Assembly (NCBI GenBank): GCA_023389175.1
Contig: JAEWEW010000334.1
Location: 1 to 28,856 of the forward strand
Direction: 5' to 3'
From: Pseudomonadota bacterium
GTDB lineage: Bacteria; Pseudomonadota; Gammaproteobacteria; Burkholderiales; Burkholderiaceae_E
Length of the DNA stretch: 28,856 bases
The position numbers and the translations under genes were made by a program. Numbering within the stretch: the stretch's first letter is position 1; the number at the start of each line of letters is the position of its first letter. Below, piece by piece: positions 6,701 through 14,800 of this stretch. A model generated the notes under the pieces. That model did not search any database. It was not told the origin of the DNA and saw only the letters and a program-made list of their open reading frames with translations.

Positions 6701-9063
6701 GCTACCGGGGATTCGTCGATCTGAAGTCCGTCCTCGAGGCCCGCGAGCACACGGCTCAGGTGACCGCGGAGGACCGCGAGGAACGCGAGGAGCGGTTCCG
6801 CAGCGGCGACCTGCCTCTGCTGTTCTGTTCACCGACCATGGAGCTCGGTGTCGACATCGCGCAGCTGAATCTCGTCAACCTGCGCAACGTGCCGCCGACA
6901 CCTGCCAACTACGCGCAGCGCAGCGGTCGGGCCGGCCGTGGCGGGCAGCCCGCGATGGTGTTCACCTATTGCGCGGGTCGTAGTCCGCACGACCAGTACT
7001 TCTACCGCGCACCGAGCCGAATGGTGTCGGGATCGGTCGCGCCTCCTCGCATCGACTTGCGCAACCGGGATCTCGTGCGCTCCCACATCCACGCGGTCTG
7101 GATGGAGGCCGCCAAGCCCGATCTAGGCAAGACATTGACCACCGTACTCGAGCTCACGCCGAGCGACGGCAGGCTCCCGCTGCCCGTGAAGGAAGCATTG
7201 ACGCGTGAGTTGCGCAACCCGGTGGCTCGGGCCGCGGCACTTGCGAAGGCCAATGCGCTGGTGAACAGCCTGCAGGCGGAGCTGTCAAAAGCGGGGTGGT
7301 TTCATGATCGCTGGGTCGCGGAAGTCCTCGATCAGATCGAGCGCAGCTTCGACTCGGCATGCGAGCGTTGGCGCAGTCTCTACCGCTCGGCAGTCCGGCA
7401 ACGCGAGCTGCATCACCGCATTATCGGCGACCATGCGCGACCGGAGGCCGAGCGCACCCACTCCCGGCGGCTTCGCGCCCAAGCGGAGAGCCAGATCAAG
7501 CTGCTCACCGAGGCCGAGGGCGTGTTCGAGGGCGATTTCTATTCGTACCGATACTTCGCCGCCGAGGGCTTCTTGCCGGGATACAACTTCCCGCGACTTC
7601 CCCTCTCGGCATACGTGCCCGGTCGACGGCAGCGGAAGGGGCGTGACGAGTTCGTCTCTCGCCCCCGCTTCCTCGCCATTTCGGAGTTCGGGCCGCGAGC
7701 GCTGATTTACCACGAGGGGGCGCGCTATCGCGTCTACAAGGTCAACCTCGATTTCGGGTCTGACGAGATCGAGGCGACCCACGACCTCGTCACTGCGACG
7801 ATGAAACGCTGCCCCAAGTGCGGATACGCGCATCTGGAGCAGGGCAACAACCTTGCCGAGCTGTGCGACCGGTGCGGTGCGGCGCTCGACGGCCCGGCTC
7901 GGATCGACAACCTGGTGCAGCTGCAGAACGTGAGCCTGAAGCTTGCCCAGCGCATCACCTGCGACGAGGAGGAGCGGCAGCGCTTCGGCTACCGACTGGC
8001 CACCTCGTATCGCTTTCCGGAGATCGGCGGCAAGCTCGATCGTAAGGACGCAGAAGCGTCGATAGATGGCACGCTCGCCTTGCGCCTCAGCTATGGCGAC
8101 GCCACCGACCTGTTTCGCATCAACCTGGGCTGGGCCAGTCAGCGACAAGGCAGTCAGCCGCCCGGCTTCAACCTCGATCTGGAACGCGGCTACTGGTCGC
8201 GCAATCAGGCCGACGAAGACGACCAGGACGATGCGGCCGCGCAAGGACGCGTCCAGCGGGTCGTGCCCTTCGTGAAGGACACGAAGAACGCGCTCGTGAT
8301 GCGGTTCGAGCCGCCCCGCTCCGGCCCGGAGATGGCTGGCCTTCAGGCGGCCTTCAAGCAGGCCATCCAGCAGCACTTCCAACTGGAACCGCGCGAGCTG
8401 TCCTGCGCGCCGATGCCATCGGCGCAGGATCGCCAGGAGATCCTCTTCTACGAGGCGTCCGAAGGTGGCGCCGGCGTTCTGCGCCAGCTCGCGGAGGACC
8501 CCGCGGTGCTGCCCGTGCTCGCCCGGCGCGCGCTGGCACTGTGCCACTACGACCCGGACACCCTCGAGGATCGTGGCGCCTCGACCTGCGGCAAGGCCTG
8601 CTACGAGTGCTTGCTGGACTACGGCAACCAGCCCGATCACAAGGACCTCGACCGGGCCCTCATCCGCGACCATTTGCAGGCACTCGCCCGTGCCGAGTGC
8701 CGGCCGGCGGGCGGCGCCGGTTCTCGTGGCGAACGCGTTGCCGCTCTACGCAAGCGGTGCGACAGTCAACTCGAGCAGCGATGGCTCGATCTGGTCGACT
8801 CCCTCGTGCTTCGCCTGCCGGACGAGGCGCAGTACCAGGTGCCGGGGCAGTACGCCCAGCCGGACTTCTACTACCGCGAGTCGAACGCCGCGATCTATAT
8901 CGACGGCCCTCCGCATGACCAGTCCCACCAGATGAAGGAGGATCAGGCCATCACACAGCGACTGATGGAAGCCGGCTACATCGTGATCCGGTTCCACCAC
9001 AAGGAGGACTGGCCCGCCATCCTTCGCAAGCATCCGGACATCTTCGGGGTGTCGCGTCCATGA
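3754..9063 (+). CDS. DEAD/DEAH helicase with DUF1998 and C-terminal Vsr/DUF559-like nuclease domain (fused DrmA-DrmB-like)
   Basis: A predicted 1769-residue ATP-dependent helicase and first gene of the defence operon. Visible superfamily 2 motifs are Walker A SGTGSGKS (Lys120), DELH (232-235), GTSATMAS, MELGVDIAQLNLVNLRNVPP, and motif VI QRSGRAGR (1055-1062). More than 800 residues separate motif II from motif VI. A zinc-finger pair CPKCG/CDRC follows (Cys1353, 1356, 1371, 1374). A DUF1998/MZB-like cluster comes next: Cys1597, 1612, 1616, 1619, followed by YGNQPDHKDLDRAL. The last ~100 residues read PDFYYRESNAAIYIDGPPHD (Asp1704, Asp1717) and then GYIVIRFHH, a Vsr/DUF559-like nuclease pattern. 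In class 1 DISARM, DrmA is the helicase and DrmB carries DUF1998; here both lie in one chain. DruE of Druantia is an alternative relative. The stop overlaps the next start by ATGA. The helicase call is certain; the system assignment is inferred. Confidence 0.9.
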   Translation: MDVFDLRARLVADYQSYTRSFIKIRDPRIDGFVDDALASGAFWPEPLLQLNPTFLPGGTIDELVGKGVLHPECARIFRIDKTDSDLTGKALVLHEHQRQAIVKAKEGRSYVLTSGTGSGKSLTYIVPIVDHVLRQGSGRGIQAIVVYPMNALANSQFEELSKFLEKGYPKGGSPVRFARYTGQEKGEAREALRREPPDILLTNYMMLELLLTRAEDRALVRAAQGLRFLVFDELHTYRGRQGADVALLIRRCRQAFDGERTICIGTSATMASGGTTTEQRHEVARVAQSLFGVEFTPDQVIGETLERATRPIDLTDPRAIQTIKTTIGASDSPPSDYEAFRQHPLASWIESTFGVTEEPGSKQLVRRIPRRLTGDPIEGQHSAAAELARLTEVEPDQCAAVLRRFLLQGSSLRRSESSRFPIFAFRLHQFFTRGDTVWATLEPEAVRHLELAKKAAKPGEPDKRLFPMVFCRHCGTAYYRVKVIQDDQGKNLVPRHDDRKSLLPREDRREYDDDGEGDAYVYLSEQSPWPRGDGATLLDRLPDFLKEKPPQGVERIRANVRGDLPTTIFVEPTGRIVSEGKGVPVALITKNFLFCLEQSCGVAYTRSQRSERNKLATLGVDSRSTATTILAVRALLELQQDRDLRPEARKLLSFTDNRQDASLQAGHFNDFVQVALLRSALHRATQARGPSGLSHGDLSRSVFDAMQLRFDEYAADPEVRGPARNATHDALRRVIDYYLYRDLQRGWRVTAPNLEDCGLLRFEYDGLAGEDGLLREAPLWATGFTLKDREGDRFVEVPAALRDCSPETREETVRTLLDVMRRALAIKVDVLDPQKQLDLVEQTKPRLLEDTVWYLDDARELTKAEVAYPRPKRQQDRSGFFLSSYGAFGRYLKRLLAPAAQAGQAFGREQVDAAIQFLLLALKRYGVVEQVRSGRDGDDPGYQLNADALRWLPGDGEIRPVDRTRLLAAGEIPPEVNRYFVECYRGFVDLKSVLEAREHTAQVTAEDREEREERFRSGDLPLLFCSPTMELGVDIAQLNLVNLRNVPPTPANYAQRSGRAGRGGQPAMVFTYCAGRSPHDQYFYRAPSRMVSGSVAPPRIDLRNRDLVRSHIHAVWMEAAKPDLGKTLTTVLELTPSDGRLPLPVKEALTRELRNPVARAAALAKANALVNSLQAELSKAGWFHDRWVAEVLDQIERSFDSACERWRSLYRSAVRQRELHHRIIGDHARPEAERTHSRRLRAQAESQIKLLTEAEGVFEGDFYSYRYFAAEGFLPGYNFPRLPLSAYVPGRRQRKGRDEFVSRPRFLAISEFGPRALIYHEGARYRVYKVNLDFGSDEIEATHDLVTATMKRCPKCGYAHLEQGNNLAELCDRCGAALDGPARIDNLVQLQNVSLKLAQRITCDEEERQRFGYRLATSYRFPEIGGKLDRKDAEASIDGTLALRLSYGDATDLFRINLGWASQRQGSQPPGFNLDLERGYWSRNQADEDDQDDAAAQGRVQRVVPFVKDTKNALVMRFEPPRSGPEMAGLQAAFKQAIQQHFQLEPRELSCAPMPSAQDRQEILFYEASEGGAGVLRQLAEDPAVLPVLARRALALCHYDPDTLEDRGASTCGKACYECLLDYGNQPDHKDLDRALIRDHLQALARAECRPAGGAGSRGERVAALRKRCDSQLEQRWLDLVDSLVLRLPDEAQYQVPGQYAQPDFYYRESNAAIYIDGPPHDQSHQMKEDQAITQRLMEAGYIVIRFHHKEDWPAILRKHPDIFGVSRP

Positions 9064-11894
9064 GAACTGCTACGCTGTCGAAGCCAGGCACGCTTGTCAA
9101 CGCCCGCGGGCGCGAGTGGGTCGTGCTGCCCGATTCGACCGACGAGTTGCTGATGCTGCGGCCGGTCGGCGGGCTCGATGAGGAGATCGCCGGCGTGCTG
9201 CCCGCGGTGGAGCCCGTGCAGTCGGCGAGTTTCTTGTTGCCGGGGCGGGAGGATCTGGGTGACTTCGCGTCGGGTCAGCTGCTGCGGGATGCCGCCAGGC
9301 TTTCGACCCGGGCGGCGGCCGGCCCCTTCCGAAGCTTCGGGCGCATCGCCGCGGAGCCGCGGCCCTATCAGCTCGTACCGCTGATGATGGCCCTCAAGCT
9401 CGATCCCATCCGCATGCTGATCGCGGACGACGTCGGCATCGGCAAGACGATCGAGGCATCGCTGATTGCGCGCGAACTGCTAGATCGCGGCGAGATCCGG
9501 CGCATGGCCGTGCTCTGTCCGCCTCACCTGGCGGAGCAGTGGCAGCGCGAGCTGGCGGAGAAGTTCCACATCGAAGCGGAGCTGGTCCTGTCCAGCACCA
9601 TCCAGCGCCTGGAACGCGATCTGCCGATCGGCGTATCCGTCTTCGACCGTCATCGGTTCACCGTCGTGTCGACCGATTTCATCAAGACGCCACGGCGCGC
9701 AGAGGACTTTGCGCTGCGCTGCCCTGAGTTCGTGATCGTCGACGAGGCCCACGGCTGCACGCTCGCCGGCGGTGTCGGGCGTGGCCGGCAGCAGCGCTTT
9801 GAACTCCTGCGCCGAGTCACCGAAGACCCGGCGAGACACCTGGTCTTGGTGACGGCGACCCCGCACAGCGGCAACGAGGAGGCGTTCCGGTCGCTTCTCA
9901 GCCTGCTGGACAGCGATTTCGCGAACCTTCCCAACGATCTGGATCGCGGTGAGCGAGAAGGCGTGCGTCGCAGATTGGCTCGCCACCTCGTTCAGCGCCG
10001 GCGTGCCGACATCCGCCATTACCTCGAGACGGACACCGCGTTTCCGGAGCGCAAGGACAAGGAGGCGACTTACTCGTTCGGAAAAGCCTACCGTGCGTTG
10101 TTCGACGACATCCTGGCCTTCGCAAGGGAGTACGTCGCGGAGGAAGCAGGAGGCGACCGGCGCCAACGGGTTCGCTACTGGTCCGCACTCGCGCTGCTTC
10201 GCTGCGTCTCGTCGAGTCCGGCTGCCGCCGCGGCAACATTGCGCAGCCGCGCCGCCGTCGATCAGGCCGAAGGCGAGGACGTCGATGAAGTCGGGCGTCG
10301 CACCGTGCTCGATCAGGGCGACGCCGACGACACCGTGGCGATCGACTTCAGCCCCGGGTCCGACACGGAAGGCAGTCGCGACCACACACGGCGCCGGCTG
10401 CTCGAGTTCGCTCGCCGGGCGGAGGCCGTGGAGCTCGCAGATGATCTCAAGCTGCAAGGCGCCGCCCGCGAGATCAAGGCGCTGCTTAGCGACGGGTTCC
10501 ACCCCGTTGTCTTCTGCCGCTTCGTCGATACCGCGGACTACGTGGCCAAGCAGTTGCGGGCCATCCTTCCCGCTAAGGTGCGCATTGAGGCGGTGACGGG
10601 CCTGCTTCCGCCGACCGAGCGCGAGGGGCGAATCGCGGAGCTGGTCGCGGAGCCGGGTCAGTTCGTGCTCGTCTGCACCGACTGCCTCTCCGAGGGCATC
10701 AACCTGCAGCAGCACTTCGACGCGGTGCTGCACTACGACCTCGCCTGGAATCCGACCCGCCACGAGCAGCGCGAAGGACGCGTGGACCGCTTCGGCCAGC
10801 AGAAGCGCGAGGTACGCGTCGTCACCTGGTACGGCACTGACAACCCCATCGACGGTGTGATCCTCGAAGTGCTGATCCGCAAGCACAAGACGATCAAGAG
10901 CGACCTCGGTGTCACGGTCGCGGTGCCCGGTTCGAGCGAACAGATTGCCGAGGCGCTCTTCGAGGGCGCGCTGTTCCGCGAGCAGACCCGTGCGGGAAAC
11001 CGGCAGCTCACCCTCGCCTTCATCAACGACCTGGACAGCAAGAAGGCTCAGATTCACCGCGGGTGGGATAGCGCCCGCGACCGCGAGAAGGCAAGCCGCT
11101 CGCGTTTTGCCCAGCACACCTTGAGCCCGGAGGCCGTTGCCGCCGAGCTGCAGGGCGTGCGTCGCGCCATCGGCCGCAGTGAGGACGTGGCGCGCTTCTT
11201 CCGTGCGGTTCTCCAGGCGGCCGCGGTGCCGGTGCAGGAGTCTGGCGGCGCCGCGACGGTTCAGCTCAGCCCGGGAACTCCGCGTGCGCTGCGCCAGGCC
11301 TTGGGCCGTGACGAACCCTTCACCGGGCGCTTCGATCTTCCATTGCAGGACGGAGAGATCTATCTCGGCAGAACCAGTCCGGTCGTCGAAGGACTGGCGA
11401 GCTGGACGCTGGATCAGGCGCTCGACCCGATCGCCCGTGACGGCAGGCCCGTGGCGGCACGCTGCGGCGTGATTTCGACCTCGCGCGTGAACTCCCGAAC
11501 CACGCTGCTCGTGGCGCGGTTTCGATATCACCTGCGAATTGGCGCCGCCGACGGCGAAACCTTGCTGGCCGAGGAGATCGTGGCATTGGCCTGCACCGGC
11601 ACCGCCGAAGCGCCCACCTGGCTCGCCCCTGATGTCGGCGAGCAGCTTCTCGCGGTCCGCCCGGAGCGCAATCTTGTGGCCACCGCCATCGACCAGCAGC
11701 TCGCGCTGCTGCTACCCGTGTTGCCAAAGCTGCAGATCGCGTTGCAGACCGTGGCCGCCGAGCGCGCGTCGCTGCAGCTGGCAGCCCACGAGCGCGTCCG
11801 CGAGGCTGCGCGAGCGAAAGGGCAGGTTGCGATCGCCCCCGTTCTGCCGGTGGACATCCTCGGTGCCTACGTGCTGCTCCCGAGGCTCGGCTGA
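9060..11894 (+). CDS. drmD: SNF2-family helicase, DrmD-like
   Basis: A 944-residue predicted Swi2/Snf2-type DNA translocase. After an N-terminal ~100 residues come PYQLVPLMMALKLDP, Walker A DDVGIGKT (Lys129), DEAH (228-231), LVTATPHSGNEEAF (motif III), and motif VI QREGRVDRFGQ (570-580). A long C-terminal region (about 600-944) has no motif I recognise. Length and architecture fit DrmD of class 1 DISARM and the related RapA-like helicases found beside DNA methyltransferases. It starts inside the stop codon of the upstream helicase (ATGA overlap) and ends two bases before the methyltransferase, so the three are surely co-translated. In DISARM, DrmD is thought to work with the methylase and DrmAB on incoming DNA. 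The name is given by family and neighbourhood, so the symbol is less certain than the SNF2 call. Confidence 0.85.
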   Translation: MRTATLSKPGTLVNARGREWVVLPDSTDELLMLRPVGGLDEEIAGVLPAVEPVQSASFLLPGREDLGDFASGQLLRDAARLSTRAAAGPFRSFGRIAAEPRPYQLVPLMMALKLDPIRMLIADDVGIGKTIEASLIARELLDRGEIRRMAVLCPPHLAEQWQRELAEKFHIEAELVLSSTIQRLERDLPIGVSVFDRHRFTVVSTDFIKTPRRAEDFALRCPEFVIVDEAHGCTLAGGVGRGRQQRFELLRRVTEDPARHLVLVTATPHSGNEEAFRSLLSLLDSDFANLPNDLDRGEREGVRRRLARHLVQRRRADIRHYLETDTAFPERKDKEATYSFGKAYRALFDDILAFAREYVAEEAGGDRRQRVRYWSALALLRCVSSSPAAAAATLRSRAAVDQAEGEDVDEVGRRTVLDQGDADDTVAIDFSPGSDTEGSRDHTRRRLLEFARRAEAVELADDLKLQGAAREIKALLSDGFHPVVFCRFVDTADYVAKQLRAILPAKVRIEAVTGLLPPTEREGRIAELVAEPGQFVLVCTDCLSEGINLQQHFDAVLHYDLAWNPTRHEQREGRVDRFGQQKREVRVVTWYGTDNPIDGVILEVLIRKHKTIKSDLGVTVAVPGSSEQIAEALFEGALFREQTRAGNRQLTLAFINDLDSKKAQIHRGWDSARDREKASRSRFAQHTLSPEAVAAELQGVRRAIGRSEDVARFFRAVLQAAAVPVQESGGAATVQLSPGTPRALRQALGRDEPFTGRFDLPLQDGEIYLGRTSPVVEGLASWTLDQALDPIARDGRPVAARCGVISTSRVNSRTTLLVARFRYHLRIGAADGETLLAEEIVALACTGTAEAPTWLAPDVGEQLLAVRPERNLVATAIDQQLALLLPVLPKLQIALQTVAAERASLQLAAHERVREAARAKGQVAIAPVLPVDILGAYVLLPRLG

Positions 11895-11896
11895 CC

Positions 11897-14800
11897 ATGG
11901 CAAGGAGCGCGCAGGAATTCCAGACTATCCGCTCCGAAGGCGGCCTCTTGCCGCCAGACATGCTGCGCCGGGTCATCGATCCGCGCGGGAGTCTGAAGGG
12001 CACGAAGCCCGAGGACTACGGCCTGCCGCAAGGCGAGCGGCTGAACGAGGTCATCACCCAGTCGTGGAACCGGCTGCGCCGCCACTGGGGCGAGTTCCGG
12101 GCCGCGGCGGGCAAGCTGCCGAAAGGAGAAGCAGGCACCGGCCTCACCAACGACAAGTGGAGCCTGCCGCTGCTGCGCGAGCTCGGCTTCGGGCTGCTGC
12201 CCACCAGCGCCAGCCCCGAGATCGCGGGCCGCACCTACGCCATCAGTCGTTTCTTCGGCTCGGTGCCGATCCACCTGGTCGGCTGCGGCCTGAGCCTCGA
12301 TCGCCGCGCCGCGGGGGTTCGTGGCGCCGCCGGTGGCAACCCGCACGGTCTGGTCCAGGAGGTCCTCAACCGCAGCCCGGAGCATCTGTGGGGCATCGTT
12401 GGCAACGGCCTGCGGCTGCGCATCCTGCGCGACAACCAGGCGCTGTCACGCCAGTCGTTCCTGGAGTTCGACCTCGAAGCGATGTTCGCCGCCGAGGCGT
12501 ACTCGGACTTCGTGCTGCTGTGGCTGGTCGCCCACGCCACCCGCTTTGCGCCGCGGGCCGGCAACCGCATCGAGACATGTTGGCTCGAGGAGTGGACCAA
12601 GGAGGCACAGGAGCAGGGCACGCGCGCGCTCAAGGATCTGCGCAGCAGCGTCGAGCGCTCGCTTCAGGTGCTGGGCGAGGGGTTCACCAGCCACCCGAAG
12701 AATACAACCCTGCGCGAGGCACTGCCGTCCGGAACGCTGCCACTCGTGGACTTCCACGGTCAGCTGCTGCGCGTGGTGTACCGGCTGATCTTCCTCTTCG
12801 TGGCGGAAGACCGCACGCTCGAGGGCCGGCCACTCCTGCATCCGCGCGACGATTCCGAATCCGCGCGCGTGGCTCGCGAACGCTACGCCGCCCACTACGG
12901 CACCACGCGGCTGCGCGAGCTGGCCAGCAAGATCAAGGGCAGCCGCCATGGCGACTTATGGCGGCAGTTCCAGATCCTCGTGGGCGCGCTGTCCGGCGAG
13001 CCGGCGTTTGAAGGCACGCGGCGCGCCTTGGCGCTTCCGGCCCTCGGCAGCTTTCTGTGGAGCCCAGGGTCGACCGCGTCGCTCAACGACGCCGAACTGA
13101 CCAACCACGACTTCCTGGAGGCGCTGCGCCACCTCGCCTTCACGCGCCAGGGCAAGGTGCTGCGGCCCGTAGACTACCGGAACCTCGGCGCCGAAGAACT
13201 CGGCGGCGTCTACGAGAGCCTGCTCGCGCTTACGCCGCAGATCAGCGCCGACGGCGCGCGCTTCACCTTCGCCGAGTTCGCCGGCAACGAGCGCAAGACC
13301 TCCGGCTCGTACTACACGCCCGATTCGCTCGTGCAGTGCCTGCTCGACTCCGCGCTCGACCCGGTGGTCGAGGAGGCCATCAAGGGCAAGGCCGGCGCCG
13401 AGGCCGAGCAGGCCATCCTTGGCCTGAAGGTGTGCGACCCGGCGGTCGGCTCCGGGCACTTCCTCGTCGGTGCGGCGCACCGGCTGGCCCGGCACCTTGC
13501 ACGCGTTCGCGCTCAGGGCCAGGGCGAGAGCGAGCCGTCGCCGCTGCTATACCAGCGTGCGCTGCGCGACGTGATCGGCCGCTGCCTCTACGGCGTGGAC
13601 CTGAACCCGATGGCGGCGGAGCTGTGTCGAGTGAGCCTGTGGCTGGAAGCGCTGGAGCCCGGCAAGCCGCTCTCATTTCTCGACCATCACATCCGGGTTG
13701 GCAACAGCCTGCTAGGGACGACGCCGGAGCTGATTGCGGGCGGATTGCCGGACGAGGCCTTCAACCCGATCGAGGGCGACGACAAGAAGGCCTGTACGGA
13801 ACTGAAGAAGCGCAACCGGGCGGAACGCAAGGGGCTCGGCAGCCTGTTCGTGGCGGAGGACGCGGAGCGTGGTGAGGCGTTGCGCTCGGCCGCCAAGGCG
13901 GTCGACGAGATGGACGACGACACGCCCGAGCGTCTGGTGCGCAAGGCGCAGTCCTTCGCCGAGGCACAGTCGCGCTACGACCACGTCGCCGCGAAGCGCT
14001 TGGCCGATACCTGGTGCGCAGCATTCGTCATCCGCAAGCACTTTCCCCCGTTATCTCACAACCCGCGGTTCACGGACACAAAGCCCTTTGGCATCACCCA
14101 AGGCCAGCTCGGTGATCTAGCCCAAGGGCACGACCTGCCAGCCGAGTTGGCTGCCGAGGTGGACCGCCTCGCCAAGCAGTACCAGTTCTTCCATTGGCGT
14201 CTGGCGTTCCCTGAGGTCTTTGCGCGAGGCGGATTCGACTGTGTGCTTGGCAACCCCCCGTGGGAGCGTGTCAAGTTGGCTGAAGACGAGTGGTTTGCTC
14301 CTATTCGCCCCGACATTGCAACGGCTCCAAACGCAACAGCGAGACAAGACCTAATTGCGCGACTTGCCGAGGAAGCTCCCGGTCTCCTTGCGGAATACCT
14401 TGCAGCAAAACGCAGAGCAGACAACATAGCCGCATTCGCAAGAAGCTCTGGCGCGTTCCCCCTCTGTGGCGTTGGCGACATTAACACCTATGCCCTCTTC
14501 GCGGAGCTCAATTGGCGAACTGCGAATCCAGTAGGTCGCGTCGGATGCGTGCTTCAGGCAGGGATCGCCACAGACAAGACGACGAGTCCGTTCTTCGAGC
14601 GAATCGTAAGCGAGCGGGCGCTCGTTTCTCTTTTTTCGTTCGATAACCGCGATGGAATCTTCCCAGATGTCAAACGTTCCACGCGCTTCTGCTTGATCAC
14701 CCTAACGGGTTCAAAGAGGCCGTTTACCGAGGGAGTCACCTTCACTTTCTATGCGCGGTCGCTCGAAGAGATCGCTGATCCGGACCGCCGCGTCATTCTG

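Noticed and set aside
9480..11531. A 683-codon open frame on the minus strand
   Set aside because: It lies wholly opposite the SNF2 helicase gene, whose motifs are clear. Long antisense frames are expected in GC-rich DNA, and the translation shows no family pattern.
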